Assembly (NCBI GenBank): GCA_049616325.1
Contig: JBMZHG010000005.1
Span: forward strand, 1 to 64,000
DNA: 64,000 nucleotides
Direction of reading: 5' to 3'
Source: UBA11663 sp049616325
GTDB taxonomy: Bacteria > Bacteroidota > Bacteroidia > Flavobacteriales_D > Sanyastnellaceae
A model generated the notes under the pieces. It ran no database searches. It saw only the letters and a program-made list of their open reading frames with translations, and was not told the DNA's origin. The position numbers were made by a program, and so were the translations under genes. Within the stretch, counting starts at the first letter, position 1. Each line of letters opens with the position of its first letter. This document shows, in pieces, positions 44,942 to 54,057 of this stretch.

Positions 44942-45868
44942 ATGGACAGCGCGCAACTTCAATCATGGCTCCAGAACGGCCCCGCTCCCGGGGACGTGGA
45001 GGTGTTGCGCGAGTTTGTCGAGCGCTACCCCTACGCTGGCCCACTTCGGATGATGTTGGCCAAGGCTTCCGAGAAAGCGCAAAACCTCGAGCGTCGCGAT
45101 CACCTCCTGCAAGCAGGTGCCCACGTGCCGTCCCGTCGCGCCTTGTTCGCGTACCTCAGTGGCCCGGCCTTGGTGGAGGCAGCCCGGGCGGTGCACGTCG
45201 AAATTGAGGCCGCCCCGGAGGTCTCCGAAGAAGAATTGGTGGGCCTGGTTTGGCACGGTCAAGACGGCGCCTCGCTGGCCGACAAATCCTTGGACGGCCC
45301 GAACGCCGCCTCGCCTCCTTCTCCGTCCGAAGAGGAACTCTCGGAGCCGGAGCCGGAAACGCCGTCTTCCGAGGCCGACACGCGAGATTCCATGGTGGCG
45401 GCCATTGCCTCGGTCATTGAACAGGACGTCCAAGCCTGGACCGCTGATTCGGAAGAGGAATCGGCCGGGCCTGAAACTTTCATCGACGGGAAGGTTGCCG
45501 TTCCCGGGGTGAATTCTGCACCCAAGCCCACCAGCCTGTTCGGGCAGTGGCTGGCCCAGCGCGCACGTGAGACGGGGTTTGGTTCCCCTCAACTTGCGGA
45601 GAAGGGAGCTGCTGCGCTGATCGACGCCTTCCTCGCGAAGGGAGACGTCAAAATCGGACCGGTCCGCGACAGCCTCGAAACCACCGAAGAATGGGCGGCC
45701 CAAGGCCTGGTGGAGGATCCCAGTTTGGTCACCGAAACCATGGCGAAACTTTACGCTCAGCAAGGCCAAATCAGCCGCGCCAGGAAAGCTTACAAACTTC
45801 TTGCTTTGAAATACCCGGAAAAAAGTGTTTATTTTGCGGCCCAGCTGAAAAAGCTGCGTAACTCTTGA
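44942..45868 (+). CDS. Unrecognised acidic cytoplasmic protein, conserved between lptE and secG
   Basis: The 308-residue product has no signal peptide or membrane segment. The N-terminal about 80 residues are helical and TPR-like (LQSWLQNGPAPGDVEVLREF, LRMMLAKASEKAQNLERRDH). The middle is a long, disordered, Asp/Glu/Ser/Pro-rich linker (about residues 115-200). The C-terminal part again looks TPR-like (TMAKLYAQQGQISRARKAYK, YFAAQLKKLRN). I recall a protein of this kind in the same place in other Bacteroidota, annotated only as hypothetical or TPR protein. Starts one base after the lptE stop; secG follows after 10 bases, so a role in envelope export is possible but unproven. Confidence 0.85.
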   Translation: MDSAQLQSWLQNGPAPGDVEVLREFVERYPYAGPLRMMLAKASEKAQNLERRDHLLQAGAHVPSRRALFAYLSGPALVEAARAVHVEIEAAPEVSEEELVGLVWHGQDGASLADKSLDGPNAASPPSPSEEELSEPEPETPSSEADTRDSMVAAIASVIEQDVQAWTADSEEESAGPETFIDGKVAVPGVNSAPKPTSLFGQWLAQRARETGFGSPQLAEKGAAALIDAFLAKGDVKIGPVRDSLETTEEWAAQGLVEDPSLVTETMAKLYAQQGQISRARKAYKLLALKYPEKSVYFAAQLKKLRNS

Positions 45869-45878
45869 ACAACTGAAC

Positions 45879-46166
45879 ATGATCACCTTTCTGACCGTCG
45901 TCATCTTGATTGTCTGCTTCCTCTTGGGCGCAGTGATTTTGGTCCAAAACCCCAAAGGAGGAGGACTCGCCACCGGATTCCAAGGCGCCAGCCAAATCGG
46001 CGGAGTGCAGCGCACGACCAACTTCCTCGAGAAGGCCACCTGGTACCTCGCGGTTGCTCTGTTCGTGCTTTGCATCGTGGTCGGCAGCTTCGCAGGGAAC
46101 GGCTCCCTCGACGTGGGCGTGGACGAAAGCTTCGCTCCGACGGCCCCCATTGAAGCGGCCCAGTAA
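45879..46166 (+). CDS. secG: Preprotein translocase subunit SecG
   Basis: Small subunit of the SecYEG channel. The 95-residue product has two hydrophobic helices (TFLTVVILIVCFLLGAVILV and WYLAVALFVLCIVVGSFAG), the inter-helix motif QNPKGGGLATGFQGASQIGGVQ characteristic of SecG, and a short acidic/alanine tail. It ends a run of closely spaced genes and is followed by a strong terminator. Confidence 0.95.
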   Translation: MITFLTVVILIVCFLLGAVILVQNPKGGGLATGFQGASQIGGVQRTTNFLEKATWYLAVALFVLCIVVGSFAGNGSLDVGVDESFAPTAPIEAAQ

Positions 46167-46198
46167 AGGCACCTTCCCATTTACGCGCCCCGTGCGCG

Positions 46199-46240
46199 CA
46201 AGACGCCCTGTCAGAATCGCTGACAGGGTGTCTTGCTTTT
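46199..46240 (+). terminator. Rho-independent terminator after secG
   Basis: A 16-base stem (CAAGACGCCCTGTCAG paired with CTGACAGGGTGTCTTG, one G-T wobble) with a 5-base AATCG loop, then CTTTT. It separates the miaB-secG run from groESL. The inner part of the stem repeats the TGTCAG/CTGACA pair seen just downstream. Confidence 0.85.
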
Positions 46241-46249
46241 GACCTCGGT

Positions 46250-46265
46250 CTGACACCTCTGTCAG
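46250..46265. repeat. Palindrome CTGACA-N4-TGTCAG upstream of groES
   Basis: CTGACACCTCTGTCAG, a perfect 6-bp inverted repeat with a 4-base centre, 22 bases upstream of the sigma-54-like element. The same hexamers, in the opposite order, form the inner stem of the preceding terminator. It could be an activator or repressor site. Confidence 0.55.
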
Positions 46266-46286
46266 GATTCTTTCCCCCAAAGGCAA

Positions 46287-46303
46287 TTGGCACGGAAATC
46301 GCC
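46287..46303 (+). promoter_or_regulatory. Sigma-54-type (-24/-12) promoter candidate of groES-groEL
   Basis: TTGGCACGGAAATCGCC fits the consensus YTGGCACG-N4-TTGC with one mismatch in the -12 half (TCGC for TTGC). The GG (46289-46290) and GC (46301-46302) are separated by exactly 10 bases. The start point would be near 46313, giving a 45-base leader. The same bases also form TTGGC-N9-GCCAA, so an operator is an alternative. No TAnnTTTG is seen before groES. Confidence 0.5.
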
Positions 46304-46357
46304 AAAAGGAGGTCGTGCCTCGGCACCTCAAACGAAAACACAACAACTGCACAATTC

Positions 46358-46633
46358 ATGTCTGTCAACATTCGACCTCTGGCTGACCGCGTTCTGGTAG
46401 AACCCGCAGCCGCAGAACAGACCACCGCGAGTGGCATCATCATCCCTGATTCCGCGAAGGAAAAGCCTCAACGAGGCACGGTTGTGGCCGTGGGGCCCGG
46501 CAAGAAAGACGAGCCCACCACGGTTCAAGTCGGCGACACCGTGCTCTATGGCAAGTACTCCGGCACGGAGCTTCAGCACGAAGGCACGGATTACATGATC
46601 ATGCGTGAATCCGACATCCTCGCGATTCTCTAA
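46358..46633 (+). CDS. groES: Co-chaperonin GroES
   Basis: Cap of the GroEL folding chamber. The 91-residue product carries IRPLADRVLVEPAAAEQTTASG with the mobile loop, SAKEKPQRGTVVAVGPG, VQVGDTVLYGKYSGTEL and a DYMIMRESDILAIL end, all typical. It is 191 bases from secG behind a terminator, so it has its own promoter. No CIRCE element was found; the sigma-54-like element and the CTGACA palindrome are the visible control candidates. Confidence 0.98.
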   Translation: MSVNIRPLADRVLVEPAAAEQTTASGIIIPDSAKEKPQRGTVVAVGPGKKDEPTTVQVGDTVLYGKYSGTELQHEGTDYMIMRESDILAIL

Positions 46634-46671
46634 CCCCTCCGACCTAACCTCAACCCAGAACACAAACAACC

Positions 46672-48303
<1,632 letters not shown>

Positions 48304-48334
48304 GAGGTCGCTCCACGACGATTCACAATTAAAG

Positions 48335-48366
48335 AAACCGCGCCCAGCTTGGGGGCGGTTTTTTTT
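48335..48366 (+). terminator. Rho-independent terminator after groEL
   Basis: Hairpin AACCGCGCCC / GGGGCGGTT followed by eight T. Lies about 30 bases after the groEL stop and before gldA. Confidence 0.9.
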
Positions 48367-48388
48367 GTGCCCGACCCGCCGCGGGCGG

Positions 48389-48396
48389 TACCTTCG
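48389..48396 (+). promoter_or_regulatory. -7 promoter element 4 nt before gldA
   Basis: TACCTTCG, one mismatch to TAnnTTTG, exactly 4 bases (CGTC) before the gldA ATG. A leaderless transcript is implied. Confidence 0.5.
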
Positions 48397-48400
48397 CGTC

Positions 48401-49102
48401 ATGTCCATTGCGATCGAAGGCGTAGAAAAGCGGTTTGGCGAACAGCGGGCCTTGAAGGGCGTGAGCTTGCGGTTGAATCTCGGAGAAGTGGTGGGTTTGC
48501 TCGGCCCCAATGGGGCAGGCAAGTCCACGCTGATGCGCCTCATCACCGGGTATTTGCCTCCCACGGTGGGTCGAATTGATGTGTGCGGGTACGACGTGAT
48601 GGAGGCTCCTTTGGAGACCAAAAAACGGGTCGGCTACCTTCCCGAGCACAACCCGCTTCACGAGGACATGTACGTTCGAGAATACCTGCGTTTCGTGGCC
48701 GGAATCCACGGGGTTCCCAACCGAAGTGCGCGTGTGGAGGAAGTGCTGAGCGAGGTTGGCTTGCTGCCGGAGGTGCACAAGCAAATTGGTCAACTTTCCA
48801 AGGGGTACCGCCAGCGGGTTGGCTTGGCTCAAGCGTTGATTCACGATCCAGAAGTGCTGATTTTGGACGAGCCCACTTCGGGCCTCGACCCCAACCAACT
48901 CGTGGACATTCGGGCCTTGATTCGCCGCTTGGGGAAGGATCGAACGGTGATCTTGAGCACCCACATCATGCAGGAAGTGGAAGCCATGTGCGACCGGGTC
49001 GTGTTGATTCGACTTGGAGAAATTGTGGCGGACGCACCACTCACCGAATTGGTTTCCGCCGAAGGTGGGTTGGAAGCACAATTCAAAGCGTTGACCGCGT
49101 GA
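48401..49102 (+). CDS. gldA: ABC transporter ATP-binding protein, GldA-like
   Basis: The 233-residue product is a single ABC ATPase: Walker A GPNGAGKST (residues 35-43), Q-loop YLPEHNPLHEDMYV, signature LSKGYRQRVGLAQAL, Walker B VLILDEPTSGLD and H-loop STHIM. The sequence EHNPLHEDMYVREYL matches GldA, the ATPase of the GldAFG gliding transporter. No gldF or gldG permease gene is adjacent, and the protein is shorter than the about 300 residues I recall for F. johnsoniae GldA, so another ABC-2-type exporter ATPase is possible. Overlaps rsgA by 4 bases. Confidence 0.75.
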   Translation: MSIAIEGVEKRFGEQRALKGVSLRLNLGEVVGLLGPNGAGKSTLMRLITGYLPPTVGRIDVCGYDVMEAPLETKKRVGYLPEHNPLHEDMYVREYLRFVAGIHGVPNRSARVEEVLSEVGLLPEVHKQIGQLSKGYRQRVGLAQALIHDPEVLILDEPTSGLDPNQLVDIRALIRRLGKDRTVILSTHIMQEVEAMCDRVVLIRLGEIVADAPLTELVSAEGGLEAQFKALTA

Positions 49103-50046
49103 GCGCAGGCGTCGGCACGGTGCTCCGGACCACGGGGTCGTGGTACGACGTGTTGCGTGACGGAGGTGAGGTGATGTCGTGCCGTCCGGCAGGTCGTCTT
49201 CGGTTGGAAGGCTTTCGGTCGACCAATCCTGTGGCGGTCGGCGATCGCGTGGATTGGGAGGAAGTGGAGGACGGCACAGGCGTCATCACAAAAATCCACG
49301 AGCGCAAGAATTGCATCGTCCGCAAGTCGGTCAACCTGTCCCACGAAAGCCACGTGGTGGCGGCCAACCTGGACCGGGCGTTCTTGGTAGTCACCTTGGC
49401 GGCACCACGGACCAGCACGGGCTTCATGGATCGCTTTTTGGTCACGGCCGAGGCATACGGCATCCCCACGACGGTGGTGCTCAACAAAATCGATGCGTTG
49501 ACCGAAGAGGAAGGTGACCAAGCCGTCGACTTGGCGGAAGTGTATCGGGATGCGGGCTACGGTTGGCTTGAAGTGAGTGCCCAAACAGGGGAAGGCCTCG
49601 AAACCTTGCGCGCCGAACTCGCGAAAGGCATCCACGTCTTGTCTGGTCACTCCGGGGTGGGCAAAAGCACGTTGATCAACCGGCTCATTCCTGGCCTTGA
49701 ATTGAAGACTGCCGAAGTGAGCGAGTCGCACAACAAGGGGCGGCACACCACGACGTTTGCGGAGATGCATGCACTTCCCGAGGGTGGGTTTTTGGTGGAC
49801 ACGCCAGGGATCAAGGGGTTTGGGTTGGTGACGTTGGAGCGGGACACGCTGAACCATCACTTTCCTGAGTTTTTCCGGCGACTTCCCGACTGCAAATTTC
49901 ACAACTGCGTTCACCACAAAGAGCCGGGGTGCGCCGTCCGTGAAGCGGTGGGGGACGGCGATGTGGCCGAAAGTCGGTACAGGAATTACCTCGAGATGCT
50001 TGGGGAGTTTGACGGCGGGCCGTACCGCGACGCACTTTACCGGTGA
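49099..50046 (+). CDS. rsgA: Ribosome small-subunit-dependent GTPase RsgA
   Basis: Circularly permuted GTPase that matures the 30S subunit. The 315-residue product has an OB-fold N-terminus, G4 motif LNKIDAL placed before G1 GHSGVGKST (the permutation), G2/G3 HTTTF and DTPGIKGFG, and the C-terminal zinc knuckle CKFHNCVHHKEPGC. The start is the GTG at 49099, overlapping the gldA stop (GTGA); upstream in-frame sequence lies inside gldA and is not used. It converges on cysQ with a 6-base gap. Confidence 0.93.
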   Translation: MSAGVGTVLRTTGSWYDVLRDGGEVMSCRPAGRLRLEGFRSTNPVAVGDRVDWEEVEDGTGVITKIHERKNCIVRKSVNLSHESHVVAANLDRAFLVVTLAAPRTSTGFMDRFLVTAEAYGIPTTVVLNKIDALTEEEGDQAVDLAEVYRDAGYGWLEVSAQTGEGLETLRAELAKGIHVLSGHSGVGKSTLINRLIPGLELKTAEVSESHNKGRHTTTFAEMHALPEGGFLVDTPGIKGFGLVTLERDTLNHHFPEFFRRLPDCKFHNCVHHKEPGCAVREAVGDGDVAESRYRNYLEMLGEFDGGPYRDALYR

Positions 50047-50052
50047 CGCGAA

Positions 50053-50835
50053 TCAAACGCGGGAGCAGCGCAAGCCTGTGACGCGAAGCGACGGTGAATT
50101 GTACTTCAATCGCTCGCCGCTCAGATCGACCACGTCGATGTTCATGCCGCGCAGGATCGCGTCGCCCGAGGCGCAGTCCCATTCCATGTACGGACCGGTT
50201 CGGGCGTGAATTTCCGCGTCGCCCGTGGCGAGGAGACAAAACTTCAGTGCGCCACTGATGGGGCGGGCCACAACGTCGGCAGGGTCGATGTGGGGCGGGA
50301 CGAGGTCCGTGAGTTTGGCTTCCTCCATCCAGGAAGTGACCAATCGGTACGGCCGCTGGATGGCCGAGGGGTGCACCTGCCGGACCGTCGATCCGTCGAG
50401 GGGTGCGACTTGCACGGGGACGCCGACGCCACCGAGGAACATGCGGTTCGCAAGCGGGTCCGCCACCACGCCAAAAATCGGCCCCGTCTCGTCGCACAGC
50501 GCAATGTTCACCGCGAATCCGGATCGGCTGCGCAAAAAGGATTCGGTGCCGTCGAGGGGGTCGACGAGCCAGAAACGGGGCCAGTCTTTGCGAATGTCGT
50601 AGTCCGGGGCGGCGGCCTCCTCGCTCAGGATCGGGAGCCCAGCCGAGGTCAGGTGTTCCTGAATGACCTGCTGTGAGGCCATGTCCGCGTCGCTGACAAG
50701 CGATCCGTCGGCCTTCTCAGAAATGTGCAAATCGCTGTCGCTCTTGGGCAAGGCGCTCAACAACACGCGCGCAGCAGCTCCGGCTGCGGCGATGGCGGCT
50801 TGTTGTTCAAGAGGTGTGGCTTGCGACGGGTTCAT
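50053..50835 (-). CDS. cysQ: 3'(2'),5'-bisphosphate nucleotidase CysQ
   Basis: Inositol-monophosphatase-fold, Mg2+-dependent and lithium-sensitive phosphatase that turns PAP into AMP and so removes a by-product of sulfate assimilation. The 260-residue product has metal ligands SEEAAA (E72/E73), DPLDGTESF (92-100), and the C-terminal MEWDCASGDAIL. Size and motifs favour CysQ over generic inositol phosphatase. Its promoter (TACCTTCG at 50848-50855) is back to back with that of the TPP-controlled receptor. Confidence 0.9.
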   Translation of the reverse strand: MNPSQATPLEQQAAIAAAGAAARVLLSALPKSDSDLHISEKADGSLVSDADMASQQVIQEHLTSAGLPILSEEAAAPDYDIRKDWPRFWLVDPLDGTESFLRSRSGFAVNIALCDETGPIFGVVADPLANRMFLGGVGVPVQVAPLDGSTVRQVHPSAIQRPYRLVTSWMEEAKLTDLVPPHIDPADVVARPISGALKFCLLATGDAEIHARTGPYMEWDCASGDAILRGMNIDVVDLSGERLKYNSPSLRVTGLRCSRV

Positions 50836-50847
50836 GGCGGTCTTGTT

Positions 50848-50855
50848 CGAAGGTA
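50848..50855 (-). promoter_or_regulatory. -7 promoter element of cysQ
   Basis: Minus-strand TACCTTCG, one mismatch to TAnnTTTG, 12 bases upstream of the cysQ ATG. Only 3 bases separate it from the opposite-strand element at 50859-50866. Confidence 0.45.
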
Positions 50856-50858
50856 CGT

Positions 50859-50866
50859 TACATTTG
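50859..50866 (+). promoter_or_regulatory. -7 promoter element of the TPP-riboswitch transcript
   Basis: TACATTTG, perfect TAnnTTTG, so transcription would begin about 50871-50874, exactly at the 5' end of the TPP aptamer. Confidence 0.65.
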
Positions 50867-50871
50867 CAGCG

Positions 50872-50943
50872 ACGCAGGGGTGCCGAAAGGCTGAGATGAT
50901 ACCCTCCGAACCTGCCCAGGTTATGCTGGGAAGGGAGCGACCG
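50872..50943 (+). promoter_or_regulatory. TPP (thiamine pyrophosphate) riboswitch
   Basis: Contains the THI-box landmarks in order: CAGGGGTGCC, GGCTGAGATGATACCC, GAACCTG, the P4 stem CCCAGG/TGCTGGG and the closing AAGGGA. They are placed directly after a -7 promoter element and before a TonB-dependent receptor. TPP binding normally lowers expression. The 3' strand GCGA can pair with a TCGC a few bases downstream, a possible alternative structure; there is no obvious T-run terminator, so translation control is likely. Confidence 0.95.
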
Positions 50944-51005
50944 ACTCGCCGTGCGGGTCATTGGGGCCGGTTTGGTCTCCTGTGTCAAGGAACAAAATCA
51001 ACGCC

Positions 51006-53312
51006 ATGACACAAGGTTCATCCATTTCTTTTTGTTGGGGACAAATCCCACTCACCTTCTTGTTGGCTTTCGTGAATGCGATGGCTTTTGCGCAACTCGA
51101 TGTCGACACCCTCACCGTTGCCACTGCGACTGTGACCGCCGTTCAGGCGGGTGAGCAAGACCCCTTCGCGGTCACCGATTTGAGTGTGGAGGACATCCAA
51201 AAACAAGACGCCGCGCAGGACGTGCCGTTCTTGCTCCGCCTGACCCCCTCTGCGGTCGTGACGTCGGACGCGGGACATGGCGTGGGCTACACGGCCCTCC
51301 GCATCCGGGGTGTCGACCAAAGTCGCATCAACGTGACCGTCAACGGGGTTCCGCTCAACGACGCAGAATCCCAAAACGTGTACTGGGTGGATTTGCCCGA
51401 TTTGGGAAGCAGCATGACCGGCTTGCAGATCCAGCGCGGTGTGGGCACGAGCACCAACGGCCCTGCGGCGTTTGGTGCCACGGTCTCTGTGAACACGCTT
51501 GGGACTTTGGCCAAGCCGGGTGTGCGAGCGGTGCTGGGGAGCGGGGCGTTTGGGACCAACCGACGGACCGTGTCGTGGAACACTGGAATGCTTCAGGACG
51601 GGTGGTCGCTCGAGGGACGTGCCTCGCGCATCACCTCCGACGGGTATGTGGATCGGGCGACGAGCGACTTGAGTTCGCTCTACGGGCGTGTCGCCAAACG
51701 TTGGGAAACGGGCCGCGCCTCCCTCACCACGACCCTCGGCCACGAGCGCACCTACCAAGCGTGGTACGGCGTGCCGGTGATTGCCTTGTCGGACACCGTG
51801 GATGCCGACGACCTGCGCGCCTGGGCTGCGAACAGTTACGAGTACAACTACGTGGACTCGAGTTATTCGTCGGCCTACGACTTGGACCGGCTGGAGGATT
51901 TGGTCGCCAACCGACGGACTCACAACTACTACCAATACGAGAACGAAGTGGACGACTACCGCCAAGATCACTTCCAGCTCCACCTTGATCAGCAGGTGGG
52001 GGACTGGGACCTCGGTGCGGTTGCCTACGCGACAAAAGGTGCGGGATTCTACGAGCAATTCAGGCAAGATGAGGACTTCACGGACTACCAATTGACGCCG
52101 CTCATCTTCGGTTCCGACACGGTGAATTCCACCGACTTGGTGCGTCGCCGTTGGCTGGACAACACGTTGTTGGGGACGGCGTGGACCTTGGGTCGTCGTT
52201 CCGAGGCGCTCAACCAGTTGTACGGCGTTTCGGCTTCGTCGTACGTGGGGGATCACTTTGGCCGGGTGATTTGGATGGACTTGGCGTCGGGCGCAGATCC
52301 CGACCACGAATACTACCGTTCGGTGGGCCAAAAGCTCGACCTGAGCAGCTTTGCCAAATGGTCAGGCGACGTCGACGACGTGCGTTGGCACGCCGAAGCG
52401 CAAGTTCGTCACGTGAACTACGAGACGACAGGCCGCGACAACGACTACAGTGAGATCAACATACGGGACACGCTCACCTTCTTCAATCCCAAAGCGGGAT
52501 TGACTTGGACTCCTTCCGACGAAGCGCAGGCGTTTCTTTCGGTGGCTGTTGCCCACCGCGAACCGGCACGGTCCGACTACTTGGATTCACCTCAGGACTC
52601 GCCTTTGCGACCGGAGCGACTTGTGGACGTGGAAGCGGGAGCTTCGTTGCGCGGAAGCAATTGGGCCTTGGCGGCGACGGTCTACAACATGCAGTACCAA
52701 GACCAGCTTGTGGCGACGGGCGCATTGAACGACGTCGGGAACGTGGTTCGCGTGAACGTCGAGAACAGCTGGCGCCGGGGGATTGAACTCGAGGCGGGGT
52801 GGCAAGCCAGCAAGTGGATCCGTTTGGACGGGAACACGACCCTGTCCGACAACCGCGTGGCCCAGTTTGAGGAGACGGTGTACGATTACGCGGGGCCTTC
52901 CTACGTGAACGTCATCCAGCACAGCAACACGGATTTGGCCTTGTCACCCGACGCGGTGGCCATGGGGATGTTGACGCTTGAAGCTCCCGCAGAGAGCCCC
53001 TTCGCCGGCGTGTCGTTCAGCTTGATCGCCAAGCACGTCGGCCGTCAATTCCTGGACAACACGTCCAACGAGAAACGGATGCTGGATCCGTTCACGACCG
53101 TGGATGCGGTGTTGCGCACGGAAACCATTTTGCCGTCAGGACCCACCGTGAGCGTCTCGCTCTTCGGCAACAACCTGTTGGATGCCATGTACAGTGCGAC
53201 GGGGTGGACGTACAGCTATTGGTTGGGCGGTTCGGAATCGGAAATCACCGAGACGTACGTCTATCCTCAAGCGGGGCGACACGGGTTCATCACCCTTGCT
53301 GTGGCGTTCTGA
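51006..53312 (+). CDS. TonB-dependent receptor, probable thiamine (or precursor) importer
   Basis: Outer-membrane beta-barrel receptor, 768 residues, powered by TonB. It has a signal peptide (PLTFLLAFVNAMAFAQ), a plug domain with GVGYTALRIRGVDQSRINVTVNGVPLNDAESQNVYWVDLPD and a barrel ending in a terminal Phe (ITLAVAF). No N-terminal carboxypeptidase-like domain is present. The TPP riboswitch in its leader implies a thiamine-related substrate, as known for riboswitch-controlled TonB receptors in Bacteroides. No other thiamine gene is in the window. The 3' end overlaps the convergent GGGP synthase gene by 23 bases. Confidence 0.9.
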   Translation: MTQGSSISFCWGQIPLTFLLAFVNAMAFAQLDVDTLTVATATVTAVQAGEQDPFAVTDLSVEDIQKQDAAQDVPFLLRLTPSAVVTSDAGHGVGYTALRIRGVDQSRINVTVNGVPLNDAESQNVYWVDLPDLGSSMTGLQIQRGVGTSTNGPAAFGATVSVNTLGTLAKPGVRAVLGSGAFGTNRRTVSWNTGMLQDGWSLEGRASRITSDGYVDRATSDLSSLYGRVAKRWETGRASLTTTLGHERTYQAWYGVPVIALSDTVDADDLRAWAANSYEYNYVDSSYSSAYDLDRLEDLVANRRTHNYYQYENEVDDYRQDHFQLHLDQQVGDWDLGAVAYATKGAGFYEQFRQDEDFTDYQLTPLIFGSDTVNSTDLVRRRWLDNTLLGTAWTLGRRSEALNQLYGVSASSYVGDHFGRVIWMDLASGADPDHEYYRSVGQKLDLSSFAKWSGDVDDVRWHAEAQVRHVNYETTGRDNDYSEINIRDTLTFFNPKAGLTWTPSDEAQAFLSVAVAHREPARSDYLDSPQDSPLRPERLVDVEAGASLRGSNWALAATVYNMQYQDQLVATGALNDVGNVVRVNVENSWRRGIELEAGWQASKWIRLDGNTTLSDNRVAQFEETVYDYAGPSYVNVIQHSNTDLALSPDAVAMGMLTLEAPAESPFAGVSFSLIAKHVGRQFLDNTSNEKRMLDPFTTVDAVLRTETILPSGPTVSVSLFGNNLLDAMYSATGWTYSYWLGGSESEITETYVYPQAGRHGFITLAVAF

Positions 53313-54057
53313 ACGAGCGCTTGAGGTCACCGAGAATCGCGGGGTTGCGCTCCACTGCAGAACCGACCACAACGCAGGTCGCGCCTGCTTTCCATGCCTG
53401 TTCGAGGTCGGATTGGGAGGTCATGCCTCCGCCCACGATCAGCGGGACGTTTACCGCTTCGCGAATCGCAGCGATCGTGCGGGCGGGGACGGGTTGTCCG
53501 GCGCCGCTCCCAGCATCCAGGTACAGGCATTGAAGCCCAAGCATGACCCCGGCCTGCGCTGTGGCGACGGCGAGCTCGGGTTTGCCGGATGGGATTGGAA
53601 GGCTGTGCGACATGTACGCCGCGGCGGTCAGTGGCGGGTCGCCAATCAGCATGTATCCCGTGGGCACCGTTTCAAGGTCCATTCGTGCGATACGTGGTGC
53701 GGCTTCGACGTGCCGTCCGATCAACAAATCGGGGTTTCGACCAGAGATGAGGCTAAGGAAGAGGAGGGCATCCGCGCCTTCGACGACTTGGCTCGGCGAG
53801 CCGGGAAAAAGCACGACGGGTTGGGTGAGGGTGCGCTTCAATTCGGTCACCACACGTTTGGTCACGTGCTCCGTCACCAAACTGCCTCCGACAAAGACAT
53901 CCGTGGCCTCGCTGGCGTCGATGCGACGAACGAGGTCCAGCCAAAGCCCGCCGGAAGGAGCGTCTTCAGGGTCCACCAAGACAGCCAGTCGTCGGCGTCC
54001 TTCAGCTTGAGCTGAGCGCAAGGAATCGATCCAAGGAGTGAATTTAGGAGACGTCAT
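53290..54057 (-). CDS. Geranylgeranylglyceryl phosphate synthase family protein (PcrB-like, group II)
   Basis: TIM-barrel enzyme family that couples sn-glycerol-1-phosphate to a polyprenyl diphosphate, the first ether-lipid step. The 255-residue product shows RLAVLVDPEDAPSG, DVFVGGSLVT, VVLFPGSPSQVVEGADALLFLSLISGRNPDLLIGRHV, YLDAGSGA and LIVGGGMTS, all typical of the family. Group II members are known from Flavobacterium and relatives, but their prenyl length and physiological product vary, so ether lipid production is inferred. It overlaps the next hydrolase gene by 14 bases and the receptor by 23. Confidence 0.9.
   Translation of the reverse strand: MTSPKFTPWIDSLRSAQAEGRRRLAVLVDPEDAPSGGLWLDLVRRIDASEATDVFVGGSLVTEHVTKRVVTELKRTLTQPVVLFPGSPSQVVEGADALLFLSLISGRNPDLLIGRHVEAAPRIARMDLETVPTGYMLIGDPPLTAAAYMSHSLPIPSGKPELAVATAQAGVMLGLQCLYLDAGSGAGQPVPARTIAAIREAVNVPLIVGGGMTSQSDLEQAWKAGATCVVVGSAVERNPAILGDLKRSFRTPQQG

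Noticed and set aside
46287..46305. CIRCE/HrcA operator before groES
   Set aside because: TTGGC-N9-GCCAA has the right spacing but not the TTAGCACTC/GAGTGCTAA sequence; kept only as an alternative reading of the sigma-54-like site.
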